Below are positions 47,478 through 55,377 of a stretch of 64,000 bases of DNA, piece after piece. Under the pieces are notes generated by a model, which ran no database searches, was not told where the DNA came from, and was given only the letters and a program-made list of their open reading frames with translations. This DNA comes from Myxococcales bacterium (lineage in GTDB: Bacteria; Myxococcota_A; Polyangia; Polyangiales; JADJMO01). The stretch lies in the NCBI GenBank assembly GCA_016709545.1, contig JADJMO010000005.1:248001-312000 (forward strand). Reading direction: 5' to 3'. Positions within the stretch are counted from its first letter, which is position 1; each line of letters opens with the position of its first letter. The position numbers and the translations under genes are program-made.

Positions 47478-48053
47478 GTGACCCACCCTGTTCGCCCGCA
47501 GCACCGACTCCCCATCCTGGAATCGACCCCTGAAGAAGGGGTGTCGCCGCTCGAGGCGTTGCTGACACCCGTGGTGACCAGCGAGGCCGCAGAAGAGCTG
47601 CTCCAGGTCGGGGATCTGGCCCAGCGGGCCGGCAAGACGGTGCGGGCGCTCCATCTGTACGAGGAGCTCGGGCTCCTCAAGCCGCATGCGCGCTCGAAGG
47701 GCCGATTCCGGCTCTACGGGCCCGACGCGCTCGTGCGGGTGCGCTGGATCGGCAAGCTGCGGGAGATGGGGTTGTCGCTGGCCGAGATCGCCGCGCTCCT
47801 CCGCGGCTTCCAGAACAGTGACAGCGCCGCGATCGCCATGCACCGCGTCCGCGAGGTCTTCGAGACCCGCCTCGCCGAGACCCGCACTCAGCTCGACAAG
47901 CTCCGCTCGCTCGAAGCCGAGCTCGAGTCCTCGCTCCACTACCTCGACGTCTGCGACGTGTGCGACCCGGCTCGCCACACGGGCCAGTGCACCAAGTGCG
48001 ACATGCACACGAACGAAGCGCCCGAGCTCGTGCTCGGCGTACAGAACGGATGA
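47478..48053 (+). CDS. MerR-family regulator with C-terminal four-Cys motif, first gene of isc operon
   Basis: This 191-residue protein has an atypical ~42-residue N-terminal extension. A MerR winged HTH follows (43-110: LLQVGDLAQRAGKTVRALHL, YEELGLLKPHARSKGRFRLY, IGKLREMGLSLAEIAALL), then a dimerisation coiled coil (115-152) and a C-terminal C159-x2-C162-x8-C171-x2-C174 cluster. Its stop overlaps the iscS start by four bases (ATGA), so it is part of the Fe-S operon. The four Cys could bind an Fe-S cluster or zinc, making this a functional stand-in for IscR (no Rrf2 gene is seen). The role is inferred from context. GTG start. Confidence 0.75.
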   Translation: MTHPVRPQHRLPILESTPEEGVSPLEALLTPVVTSEAAEELLQVGDLAQRAGKTVRALHLYEELGLLKPHARSKGRFRLYGPDALVRVRWIGKLREMGLSLAEIAALLRGFQNSDSAAIAMHRVREVFETRLAETRTQLDKLRSLEAELESSLHYLDVCDVCDPARHTGQCTKCDMHTNEAPELVLGVQNG

Positions 48054-49280
48054 CGACGATGCAGCTGCCGATCTACATGGACTACCACGCGACCACGCCG
48101 GTCGACCCGCGCGTGCTCGAGGCGATGCTGCCGTACTTCGGCGCGAAGTTCGGCAACGCGGCGAGCCGCAGCCACGCCTTCGGGTGGCAGGCCGAGGAGG
48201 CGGTCGAGACGGCGCGCGCGGAGATCGCCCGGCTCGTCGGCGGCCACCACGACCCGAAGTCGATCGTGTTCACCTCCGGCGCCACCGAGAGCGACAACCT
48301 CGCGATCAAGGGCGTCGCCGAGTTCTACCGCGACAAGGGCCGCCACATCATCACCACCAAGATCGAGCACAAGGCGGTGCTCGACACGTGCAAGCGGCTC
48401 GAGAAGGACGGCTTCACCGTCACCTACCTCGACGTCGACAAGCGCGGCATGGTCGACCCGGACGACGTGAAGAACGCCCTCACCGAGCAGACCATCCTGG
48501 TCTCGGTGATGCTCGCCAACAACGAGGTCGGCTCGGTGCAACCGCTCGCCGAGATCGGCAAGCTCACCCGCGCGCGGGGCGTGCTTCTCCACACCGACGC
48601 GGTGCAGGGGATCGGCAAGGTCGACTTCGACGTCGACGCCATGAACGTGGATCTGGCGTCGATCACCGCCCACAAGATGTACGGCCCGAAGGGCGTCGGC
48701 GCGCTCTACGTGCGGCGCAGCAAGCCCGCGCGTGCGGCTCACCGCGCAGATGGACGGCGGCGGTCACGAGCGCGGCATGCGGTCGGGCACCCTCAACGTG
48801 CCGGGCATCGTCGGGTTCGCCAAGGCGGCCGAGCTCATGCGGCTCGAGGGCAAGGCCGAGGCCGAGCGCCTCCGGGCCCAGCGCGACGCCCTTCACGCGC
48901 GGATCACCCGCGAGCTCGACGAGGTGCACCTCAACGGGCACCCCGAGAAGCGGCTGCCTGGCAACCTCAACCTCTCGTTCGCCTTCGTCGAGGGCGAGGC
49001 GCTCATCATGGCGATCAAGGACGTCGCCGTCAGCTCGGGCTCGGCCTGCACCAGCGCCTCCCTCGAACCGAGCTACGTGCTCCGCGCGATGGGCGTCGGC
49101 GAGGAGGTCGCCCACTCCTCGATCCGCTTCGGCCTCGGGAGATTCACCACGGACGAGGAGATCGCCTACGTGGCCGAGCTCGTCACCGGCAAGGTGAAGA
49201 AGCTCCGCGAGATGAGCCCGCTCTGGGAGATGCACAACGAAGGCATCGACCTCGCGAGCGTGCAGTGGGCCGCGCACTGA
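48050..49280 (+). CDS. iscS: Cysteine desulfurase IscS (one frameshift)
   Basis: IscS is a PLP enzyme that takes sulfur from cysteine as a persulfide for Fe-S clusters, thio-tRNA and, in some hosts, DNA phosphorothioation. Seen: LPIYMDYHATTPVDPRVLEA, the PLP contacts FTSGATESDNLAIKG and KIEHKAVLD, the PLP lysine in ITAHKMYGPKGVGALYVRR, and the mobile Cys loop VSSGSACTSASLEPSYVL. One extra C in the CCC run at 48725-48727 shifts the frame; removing it restores RLTAQMDGGGHERGMRSGTL, so an assembly error is likely. Corrected length is ~409, normal for IscS. ATGA overlap with the MerR gene. Confidence 0.95.
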
Positions 49281-49318
49281 ACCTGGCACGAGTCTGACGA
49301 CATCCCAAGGACGACCCC

Positions 49319-49708
49319 ATGGCCTACTCCGACAAAGTCATCGAACACACCGAGAACCCGCGTAACGTGGGCACCCTGGACAAGGACTCGCCCGACGTCG
49401 GCACCGGTCTCGTGGGGGCGCCCGCCTGCGGCGACGTCATGCGCCTGCAGATCAAGGTCGAGGACGGCCGGATCACCGACGCGCGCTTCAAGACCTTCGG
49501 CTGCGGCTCGGCCATCGCCTCGTCGTCGCTCGCGACGGAGTGGCTCAAGGGCAAGACCCTCGACGAGGCCGAGCAGATCAAGAACACGATGATCGTCGAG
49601 GAGCTCGACCTCCCGCCGGTCAAGATCCACTGCTCGGTGCTGGCCGAAGACGCCATCAAGTCGGCCATCGCCGACTTCCGCCGCAAGCGCGAAGGCAAGG
49701 CAGGCTGA
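49319..49708 (+). CDS. iscU: Fe-S cluster scaffold protein IscU
   Basis: IscU is the scaffold on which the [2Fe-2S] cluster is built from IscS sulfur. All three cluster Cys are visible: GAPACGDVMRLQI, FKTFGCGSAIASSS and PPVKIHCSVLAEDAIK. The LPPVK motif bound by the HscA chaperone is present (DLPPVKIH). At 129 residues it is full length. It follows iscS by 38 bases and precedes iscA with a one-base gap. Confidence 0.95.
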   Translation: MAYSDKVIEHTENPRNVGTLDKDSPDVGTGLVGAPACGDVMRLQIKVEDGRITDARFKTFGCGSAIASSSLATEWLKGKTLDEAEQIKNTMIVEELDLPPVKIHCSVLAEDAIKSAIADFRRKREGKAG

Positions 49709-49709
49709 G

Positions 49710-50099
49710 ATGTCCGAGGAAGCGACCGCCCCTCTCGAGGGCGGACCGAAGCCCGAGCCGAGCAAGCTCGCGATCTCGATCTCCGACTCGGCGGCGGTGG
49801 CGGCGCGCAAGCAGCTCGAGAAGCGCGGCACCCCCGGGTCGATGATCCGGCTCGGGATCCGCGGCGCGGGGTGTTCGGGCTTCACCTACGTGATCGAGTT
49901 CGAGGACGGCACGCCCCGCGAGGGTCGCGATCGCGTCTTCGAGCACGACGGCGTCAAGTTCGTCGTCGACCGCAAGTCGCTGCTCTACCTGGCGGGCACC
50001 CAGCTGGACTGGGAGAAGAAGCTCATGAGCCAGGGCTTCAAGTTCGTGAACCCGAACGAGAAGTCGAGCTGCGGCTGCGGACACAGCTTCACGGTCTGA
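49710..50099 (+). CDS. iscA: Iron-sulfur cluster assembly protein IscA
   Basis: This A-type carrier has 129 residues. The three conserved Cys are in RGAGCSGFTYVIEFED and the C-terminal KSSCGCGHSFTV (CxC). An N-terminal ~18-residue acidic/Pro extension (SEEATAPLEGGPKPEPSK) is longer than usual. VVDRKSLLYLAGTQLDW is typical of IscA/SufA. It follows IscU by one base and hscB starts two bases after its stop; it acts in cluster transfer to targets. Confidence 0.93.
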   Translation: MSEEATAPLEGGPKPEPSKLAISISDSAAVAARKQLEKRGTPGSMIRLGIRGAGCSGFTYVIEFEDGTPREGRDRVFEHDGVKFVVDRKSLLYLAGTQLDWEKKLMSQGFKFVNPNEKSSCGCGHSFTV

Positions 50100-50100
50100 C

Positions 50101-50620
50101 ATGGACCCGTTCGAGACCCTCGGGATCGCGCGGCGGTTCCTCCTCGACGTGCGCGAGGTCGAGCAGAAGCCACCGCGATCTCTCGAAGGCCCTGCACCCG
50201 GACCGGCACACCGCGTCCACGAGCGCCGAGCGGAGGATGGCGCTCTCCCGCGCGATCGAGGTGAACGAGGCCTTCCGCGTCGTGCGCGATCCCGTGCGGC
50301 GCGCCGAGGCGTTGCTCGCGCTGGCCGGCGTGCCCGTGGGCGAGACCCGCGAGCCGAAGCCCGACCAGGAGTTCCTCATGCAGGTGCTCGAGGACCGGGA
50401 GGCCCTCGAGGCAGCCCACGAAAAGCGCGATCCGGCGGCCGTGGCCGTCGTCCTCGGCCGCGCGCAGAAGCTGCGAGCGAGCGCCGAGGAGGCCCTCGCG
50501 GTGGCGCTCGACGGCGGCGGCGGCCCGGCCCTCGCGGTTCCGTTTCTCGGTCGCCTGCGCTACGCGGCCCGGTTCGTGGAAGAAGCCCGGCGCGCCGAGG
50601 AAGACCTCGAGAACCCCTGA
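50101..50620 (+). CDS. hscB: Co-chaperone HscB (one frameshift)
   Basis: HscB is a J-domain protein that brings IscU to HscA. Joined frames give ~172 residues. MDPFETLGIARRFLLDVREVEQ is in the first frame; after a one-base shift at about 50170, the sequence HRDLSKALHPDRH follows, which contains the HPD tripeptide, then EVNEAFRVVRDPVRRAEALLAL and a C-terminal helical IscU-binding domain (QEFLMQVLEDREALEAAHEK). The size and position between iscA and hscA are standard. The shift is probably a sequence error. Confidence 0.85.
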
Positions 50621-50622
50621 TC

Positions 50623-52537
50623 ATGTCCCTCTTCGAGATCTTCGACCCGAAAGCCCGCCCGCGCCCCGTCGGCATCGACCTCGGCACGACCAACTCGCTC
50701 GTCGCGTACGTGCGCGACGGTCGGCCCACCTGCGTCACCGACTGCTTCTCGACGGCGTTGCTGCCGAGCGTGGTGTTCTACGGCAAGGAGGCGGTGCTCG
50801 TCGGCAAGCCCGCGCAGGCCGAGGCCGTGGCGCACCCCGCGGAGACCATCGTCTCGGTGAAGCGCTTCATGGGTCGCGGTGCCGACGACCCGGAGACCCG
50901 GAGGCTCGGGCCGTATTCGTTCGCCGACGAGGCCGCGGCGCCGAACCGGCGCGTGGTGCACTTCCGGGTGCACGACAAGGTGGTGACGCCCGTCGAGGTG
51001 TCGGCCGAGATCCTGCGCACGCTGCGCGACAACGCGCGCGACGAGATGGGCGCGGTCGGCCCCGTGGTCATCACGGTGCCGGCATACTTCGACGACGCCC
51101 AGCGCCAGGCCACCCAAGGACGCGGGCAAGCTCGCGGGGCTCGAGGTGCTGCGCCTCCTGAACGAGCCCACGGCGGCGGCGCTCGCCTACGGCCTCGACA
51201 AGAAGCAGAACGGCACCTTCCTGGTCTACGACCTCGGCGGCGGCACGTTCGACGTCACCGTGCTGAAGCTCGAGGACGGCGTGTTCCAGGTGCTCTCCAC
51301 GGGTGGCGACAGCGCGCTCGGCGGCGACGACTTCGACCGCGCGATCGCGACCGAGCTGCTCGCCCGCGCGAAGATCCACAGCCCGACGCCGTAGCGGGTG
51401 CGCGAGGCGCTCGACGTGGCGCGCGCGACCAAACACGCCCTCACCGACGCGACCGAGGCGGAGTGGGAGATCGGCGGGGTGCGCGGCACCCTGAGCCGCG
51501 CCGATCTCGACGCGGCGATCGGCCCGATCGTCGAGCGCACGGTCGGCCCGCTCAAGCGGGCGCTGCGCGACGCCGGGGTCGAGGCGGCGGCGCTCGACGG
51601 CGTCATCCTCGTCGGCGGCGCCACGCGCACGCCGATCGTGCGGGCCACCGTCGCGCGGATCACCGGCAAGGAGCCCCTCGCCGACATCGACCCCGACCAG
51701 GTGGTGGCGCTCGGCGCCGCGCTGCAGGCCGACCTGCTCGCGGGCACCGAGCTCGCGGCGGCCGGCGAAGACGCGCTCCTGCTCGACGTGATCCCGCTCT
51801 CGCTCGGGGTCGAGACGATGGGCGGCGTGGTCGACCGCATCCTGCCGCGCAACACGGCGATCCCGACCGGCGCGCGCGCGGCGTTCACCACTTACGCGGA
51901 CAACCAGACCGGCTTCCAGATCCACGTCGTGCAGGGCGAGCGCGAGCTCGCGCGCGACTGCCGGTCCCTCGCGCGGTTCACCCTCAAGGGCATCCCGCCG
52001 ATGCCCGCGGGGATGGCGCGCCTGCAGGTCACCTTCCGCGTCGACGCCGATGGCCTGCTGTCGGTGCACGCGATCGAGACCACGACCGGCAAGGAGCAGG
52101 CGGTCGAGGTGCGCCCCACCTACGGCCTCTCCGAGGACGAGATGGAGCAGATGCTGCTCGACGCGCTCGACCACGGCGAAGACGACCTCCTCGCCCGGCG
52201 CCTCGCCGAGGGACGCGTGGAGGCCGAGCGCGTGCTCCTCGCCACCGACAAGAGCCTGCGCGACGGCGCGGCATTGCTCGAGCCCGGCGAGGCCGAGGCC
52301 ATCCGACGGGCCATGGACAAGCTCCGCGCGGCGATCCAGGGCGACAAGCCCGACGCGATCCGCACCGCCACCGACGACCTCGACCGCGTGAGCACCCCGT
52401 TCGCGGCGCGCCGCATGAACGAGGCCATCGCGCGGGCCATCGCCGGCCGCGCGATCACCGAGGTGGAAGGCGAGGTCGAGGCCGCGCGCGGCGTCGACAG
52501 CCACGTGGAAGAGCACGAGAGGAACCGGAGCCGCTGA
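50623..52537 (+). CDS. hscA: Fe-S chaperone HscA, Hsp70 class (indels, one apparent stop)
   Basis: This is a specialised Hsp70 (~637 residues) that drives cluster release from IscU. ATPase motifs: RPVGIDLGTTNSLVAYV (phosphate 1), LRLLNEPTAAALAYGL, FLVYDLGGGTFDVTVLKLED and VILVGGATRTPIV; the substrate domain follows from ~380 (LLLDVIPLSLGVETMGGVVD). An extra C at 51113-51115 shifts the frame. An in-frame TAG at 51392-51394 lies between two compensating shifts: the alternative frame reads PDAVAGAR just there. These look like consensus errors, not recoding. Its TGA overlaps the ferredoxin ATG. Confidence 0.9.
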
Positions 52538-52905
52538 TGCCGACCGTTCGCTGGCCCGAAGAAGGCCTCGAGATCGAGGTGCCGATCGGCACCGACCTGC
52601 GCACCGCGGGCAAGCTCGCCCACGCCCAGCAAGGCGACGCCTGCGGCGGCAAGTGTGCGTGCTCGACCTGCCACGTCTACGTGCTGGCCGGGCGCGAGCT
52701 GCTCGCCGAGGCCGACGAGGACGAGGAGGACACGCTCGACAAGGGCTTCGACGTGCGGGCGAACAGCCGCCTCGCCTGCCAGGCCAAGGTGGCCCGCGAG
52801 GGCCTGGTCACCCTGTCGATCAGCCGCGAGTCCCGGGAGAGCTTCTACAACGAACACGCCGACGAGGCGCCGCCCGGCTGGCGGGAGGCCCGTCCGGCGA
52901 AGTAG
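52537..52905 (+). CDS. fdx: [2Fe-2S] ferredoxin of the ISC system
   Basis: This 122-residue adrenodoxin-type ferredoxin supplies electrons for cluster assembly. Cluster Cys: GDACGGKCACSTCHVYV (C-x5-C-x2-C spacing visible) and the fourth in RLACQAKV. An acidic patch (AEADEDEEDTLDKG) is typical of ISC Fdx. Its start overlaps the hscA stop (TGATG), placing it last of the canonical isc genes; the ferritin-like gene follows after nine bases. Confidence 0.93.
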   Translation: MPTVRWPEEGLEIEVPIGTDLRTAGKLAHAQQGDACGGKCACSTCHVYVLAGRELLAEADEDEEDTLDKGFDVRANSRLACQAKVAREGLVTLSISRESRESFYNEHADEAPPGWREARPAK

Positions 52906-52914
52906 GCTCCCTTC

Positions 52915-53732
52915 ATGGAAGGTGAGCTGTTCGAGCTCGAGCTCCTCGGGGGTTTCACCGAGAAGCGCTATCGGATGATGCGGCCCGAGGTCGAGGCCAT
53001 GCCGTGGGACACGCTCGATCCGTCGCTCTACGAGGAGCGGGATCTGGTGCTCGCGCGCAAGGCGTGGACGGGCGCCGCGTTCCAGGAGCACCGCACCGGC
53101 ATCGCGTGCTGCTCCACGCTGCGCGCGCTCATCGAGTGCCGCGCGCCGCTGGATCTCGTCGCGGTGGCCTCGCGCTTCCCGCTCGACGAGATGGTGCACG
53201 TGGAGCTCTGCGCGCGCATGGCGATGGCGCTCGGCGGCGGCACCGAGATCGTGCACGATCCGCTCAAGCTCGCGATGGACGCCGACCCGAAGTGGTCGCC
53301 GGTCGTGCGCGCCGCGGATCTGGTGGCGCGGTTCTTCTGCGTCGGCGAGACGCTGTCGATCCCGCTGCTGCGCGGCACCTGGAAGGCCGCGCGACACCCG
53401 CTCTCGAAGGCGATCCTCGGGCGCATCGTGAAGGACGAGGCCGCGCACGGCACGTTCGGGTGGACGTTCATGGACTGGGCGCTCCCCAGCTCTCGGACGA
53501 CGCCAAGGTGCTGGTGGCAAAGCGCGCCGACCTCGCGATCAAGGCGAGTTCCAGGCAATGGAAGGCGCTGCGCGACAAGCCCAAGGCCAAGAACGCCGAG
53601 GCGCACCCGCTCGGGTGGATGGAGACGGAGCCCTACCTCGCGCTCGCCGAGCGCTCGATGCAGACGCTGGTCGTCGACCGGTTTCGTACGCGCGGCTTCC
53701 CGGTCACCTGGCCGGTACCCGGCCGCGGGTGA
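52915..53732 (+). CDS. Ferritin-like di-iron protein (one frameshift)
   Basis: Joined frames give ~273 residues. Helical segments contain paired Glu/His suggesting a ferritin-like di-iron site: FPLDEMVHVELCARMAM and RIVKDEAAHGTFGWTFMDWA (E-x-x-H in both). The frame changes at about 53488; the tail (QLSDDAKVLVAKRADLAIK ... RFRTRGFPVTWPVPG) ends at 53732. It begins nine bases after the isc ferredoxin stop, so it is probably in the same operon; iron supply, storage or an oxygenase role are all possible. No family name is certain. Confidence 0.6.
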
Positions 53733-53744
53733 TACATTGAACGG

Positions 53745-54053
53745 ATGTCCACACCGCCCCCCGACAAGAAGCGTGGTCGCAAGCTCCTCGTCGCCGCGGT
53801 CGGCGTGGCCACCGTGTCGTACGTGGTGGCCTGCGGGAGCACGACGTCCGGCAACCTCATGCCGCCCGAGGACACGGGCAAGGTCGACGGTGGCGGCGAG
53901 GCAGGGGACACGGGCTTCGACGTGAGCTCCGGAAACCTCGTCGCACCGGACACGGGCACGCCGGATACGACGGATGCGGCGGCCGACACGGGCGGCTTCG
54001 ACGTGAGCTCGGGCAACCTGGTCCCGCCGGACACGGGCAGCGACGGCGACTGA
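53745..54053 (+). CDS. Small lipoprotein with repeated GFDVSSGNLV segments
   Basis: This 102-residue protein has a basic N-terminus and a signal with lipobox YVVACG (Cys ~35). The mature part is low-complexity Asp/Thr/Gly/Pro (DTG repeats) with two nearly identical segments, GFDVSSGNLVAP and GFDVSSGNLVPP, and an earlier variant TTSGNLMPP. It is probably an extended surface or periplasmic linker protein. The related acidic-tail lipoproteins at 54764 and 58739 share its style. It sits 12 bases after the ferritin-like gene. Function unknown. Confidence 0.55.
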   Translation: MSTPPPDKKRGRKLLVAAVGVATVSYVVACGSTTSGNLMPPEDTGKVDGGGEAGDTGFDVSSGNLVAPDTGTPDTTDAAADTGGFDVSSGNLVPPDTGSDGD

Positions 54054-54091
54054 GGTTGCCGAAGGGCGACCGATTGCTACGACGAAGGGGG

Positions 54092-54262
54092 ATGGAGCTC
54101 CTCGTCGCCTCGCTGGGTGGGATCGTGGGCGGCTTCACCGTGGTGGTGACGGTGTCGATCGGTGCGTTCACGCTCCTGCAGCGGCTCGCGGAGTGGCACG
54201 CCCACGGCTACCGCCTGGTGCCCCTGCGCGCCTCGGTGCGGCGGCCGTATCCGTACCGGTAG
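54092..54262 (+). CDS. Small single-pass membrane protein, paralogue A
   Basis: This 56-residue protein reads MELLVASLGGIVGGFTVVVT, then VSIGAFTLLQRLAEW and ends GYRLVPLRASVRRPYPYR. There is one strong membrane helix (about 3-28) and a short basic C-terminal tail. It has a close paralogue at 55185-55373 with the same PYR ending. AAGGGGG abuts the ATG; a TTG at 54056 could extend it. No family is recognised. Confidence 0.5.
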   Translation: MELLVASLGGIVGGFTVVVTVSIGAFTLLQRLAEWHAHGYRLVPLRASVRRPYPYR

Positions 54263-54279
54263 TCTGCAAGTAGCCGCGT

Positions 54280-54672
54280 TCAGTCCATGTGCTCGACGCC
54301 CGCGAGGCTCAGCCAGCCGTGGCTGCGGGTCTCGTAGATCGCGACGGTCGGCGCGGGGAAGCCGCGATCGGCGAACGCGCCGAGCGCGACGACGACGAAC
54401 CCCGGGAGGCGGTCCACCTCCCAGTGGGTGGTCGAGCCGCACTTCGGGCAGAAGCGGAAGTGGATCGTCCCGCCCGAATCGCCGACGCGATCGAAGGTGT
54501 GCGGCTCACCGCGGACAGCGACCGCGTCCGCCGGGAAGCGGGCCTGCGCGCCGAACGCGCTGCCCGTGCGGCGCTGGCAATCGAGGCAGTGACACACGGA
54601 CACGCGGACCGGCTCGCCCTCGCAGGTGAGCTGGATCGCACCACAGGCGCAGGAGGCGACACGGCTCGGCAT
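54280..54672 (-). CDS. GFA/CENP-V family zinc protein
   Basis: This 130-residue protein has the GFA (glutathione-dependent formaldehyde-activating-like) zinc fold. Cys pairs are seen in SCACGAIQLTCEGEP, the central VCHCLDCQRRTGSAFG, and FCPKCGSTTHWEV. The conserved GSAFG and PKCGS are diagnostic. True formaldehyde activation is unproven for most family members. It is convergent with the small membrane protein gene. No other C1 genes are nearby. Confidence 0.85.
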   Translation of the reverse strand: MPSRVASCACGAIQLTCEGEPVRVSVCHCLDCQRRTGSAFGAQARFPADAVAVRGEPHTFDRVGDSGGTIHFRFCPKCGSTTHWEVDRLPGFVVVALGAFADRGFPAPTVAIYETRSHGWLSLAGVEHMD

Positions 54673-54763
54673 CGCCGGGCTCTACCACCGCGCGCCGCGG
54701 GCCTCGCTAGACTGCGTGGACATCAAGAGCTCTTCACGCCGCGTGACCCGCTAGACTCCCGGC

Positions 54764-55129
54764 ATGTCGGAGCGGCTCGCCCCCTGCCCTTCTTGCTCGC
54801 GCCACGTGCGTGTGGGCGCCTCTCGCTGCCCGTTCTGCGCGTGCGAGTTCACGAGAGCGCTGACGCCCGCGCCCGCGCGCACTGGCCGCAGGTACGTCGG
54901 CAAGACCGCGACCGCCCTGTACCTCACGGCACTCACGACGGCTGGGTGCGGCGCGAAGAGCGGGCTCCTCGTGCCCGAGGTCGACGACGTGGCGACCGAC
55001 GACCGCGGTGACGTGCTGGAGTTCGACGGCTTCGTGCTCGACAGCGGCGTCGACTCTCGGGTGGATCTGGGGATCGACTCGGCGTCGGACGTGGCCGACA
55101 TGGGTGGCCCTTCCCCCGTCTACAAGTGA
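54764..55129 (+). CDS. Zinc-ribbon protein with membrane segment and acidic tail
   Basis: This 121-residue protein has an N-terminal zinc ribbon (APCPSCSRHVRVGASRCPFCAC; two CxxC), a basic stretch, then a hydrophobic segment ending in Cys (TALYLTALTTAGCGAKSG), and an Asp/Val-rich acidic tail (VLDSGVDSRVDLGIDSASD). A cytoplasmic ribbon followed by one membrane helix and an outside tail is the simplest topology; the internal lipobox-like AGCG may mislead. It is co-directional with small membrane paralogue B. Function unknown. Confidence 0.55.
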   Translation: MSERLAPCPSCSRHVRVGASRCPFCACEFTRALTPAPARTGRRYVGKTATALYLTALTTAGCGAKSGLLVPEVDDVATDDRGDVLEFDGFVLDSGVDSRVDLGIDSASDVADMGGPSPVYK

Positions 55130-55184
55130 ACTTCGACCCAGGCCACCTGCTCCCACAGTGACTCAGATTGCCGTGTCGCGAGCG

Positions 55185-55373
55185 ATGGCTACGACAGAAT
55201 GCATGGACCTGCTCGTCGCCTCGCTGTTCGGGATCGTGGGTGGCTTCGCCGCCGTCGTCTCGCTGTCGGTGGGCTCGTTCGCGCTGCTGCAGCGGCTCGG
55301 TGAGGTGCGCGTGGGCGGCTACCGCCTGGTGGCGACCCACCTGGCGGTCGAGCGCCACCATCCTTATCGCTAG
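55185..55373 (+). CDS. Small single-pass membrane protein, paralogue B
   Basis: This protein of 62 residues (56 if started at the second Met, 55203) reads MDLLVASLFGIVGGFAAVVS, then LSVGSFALLQRLGEVRVGGY and a tail ending RHHPYR. It aligns residue by residue with paralogue A at 54092-54262: LLVASLxGIVGGFxxVV, then SxGxFxLLQRLxE and GYRLV. It has one membrane helix. It follows an acidic-tailed protein gene, as paralogue A does, which suggests duplication of a two-gene unit. Confidence 0.5.
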   Translation: MATTECMDLLVASLFGIVGGFAAVVSLSVGSFALLQRLGEVRVGGYRLVATHLAVERHHPYR

Positions 55374-55377
55374 CGGC

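Noticed and set aside
51392..51394. In-frame TAG in hscA as a recoded codon
   Set aside because: The alternative frame across the site reads PDAVAGAR and rejoins further on, so two compensating indels explain it. No pyrrolysine genes are present.
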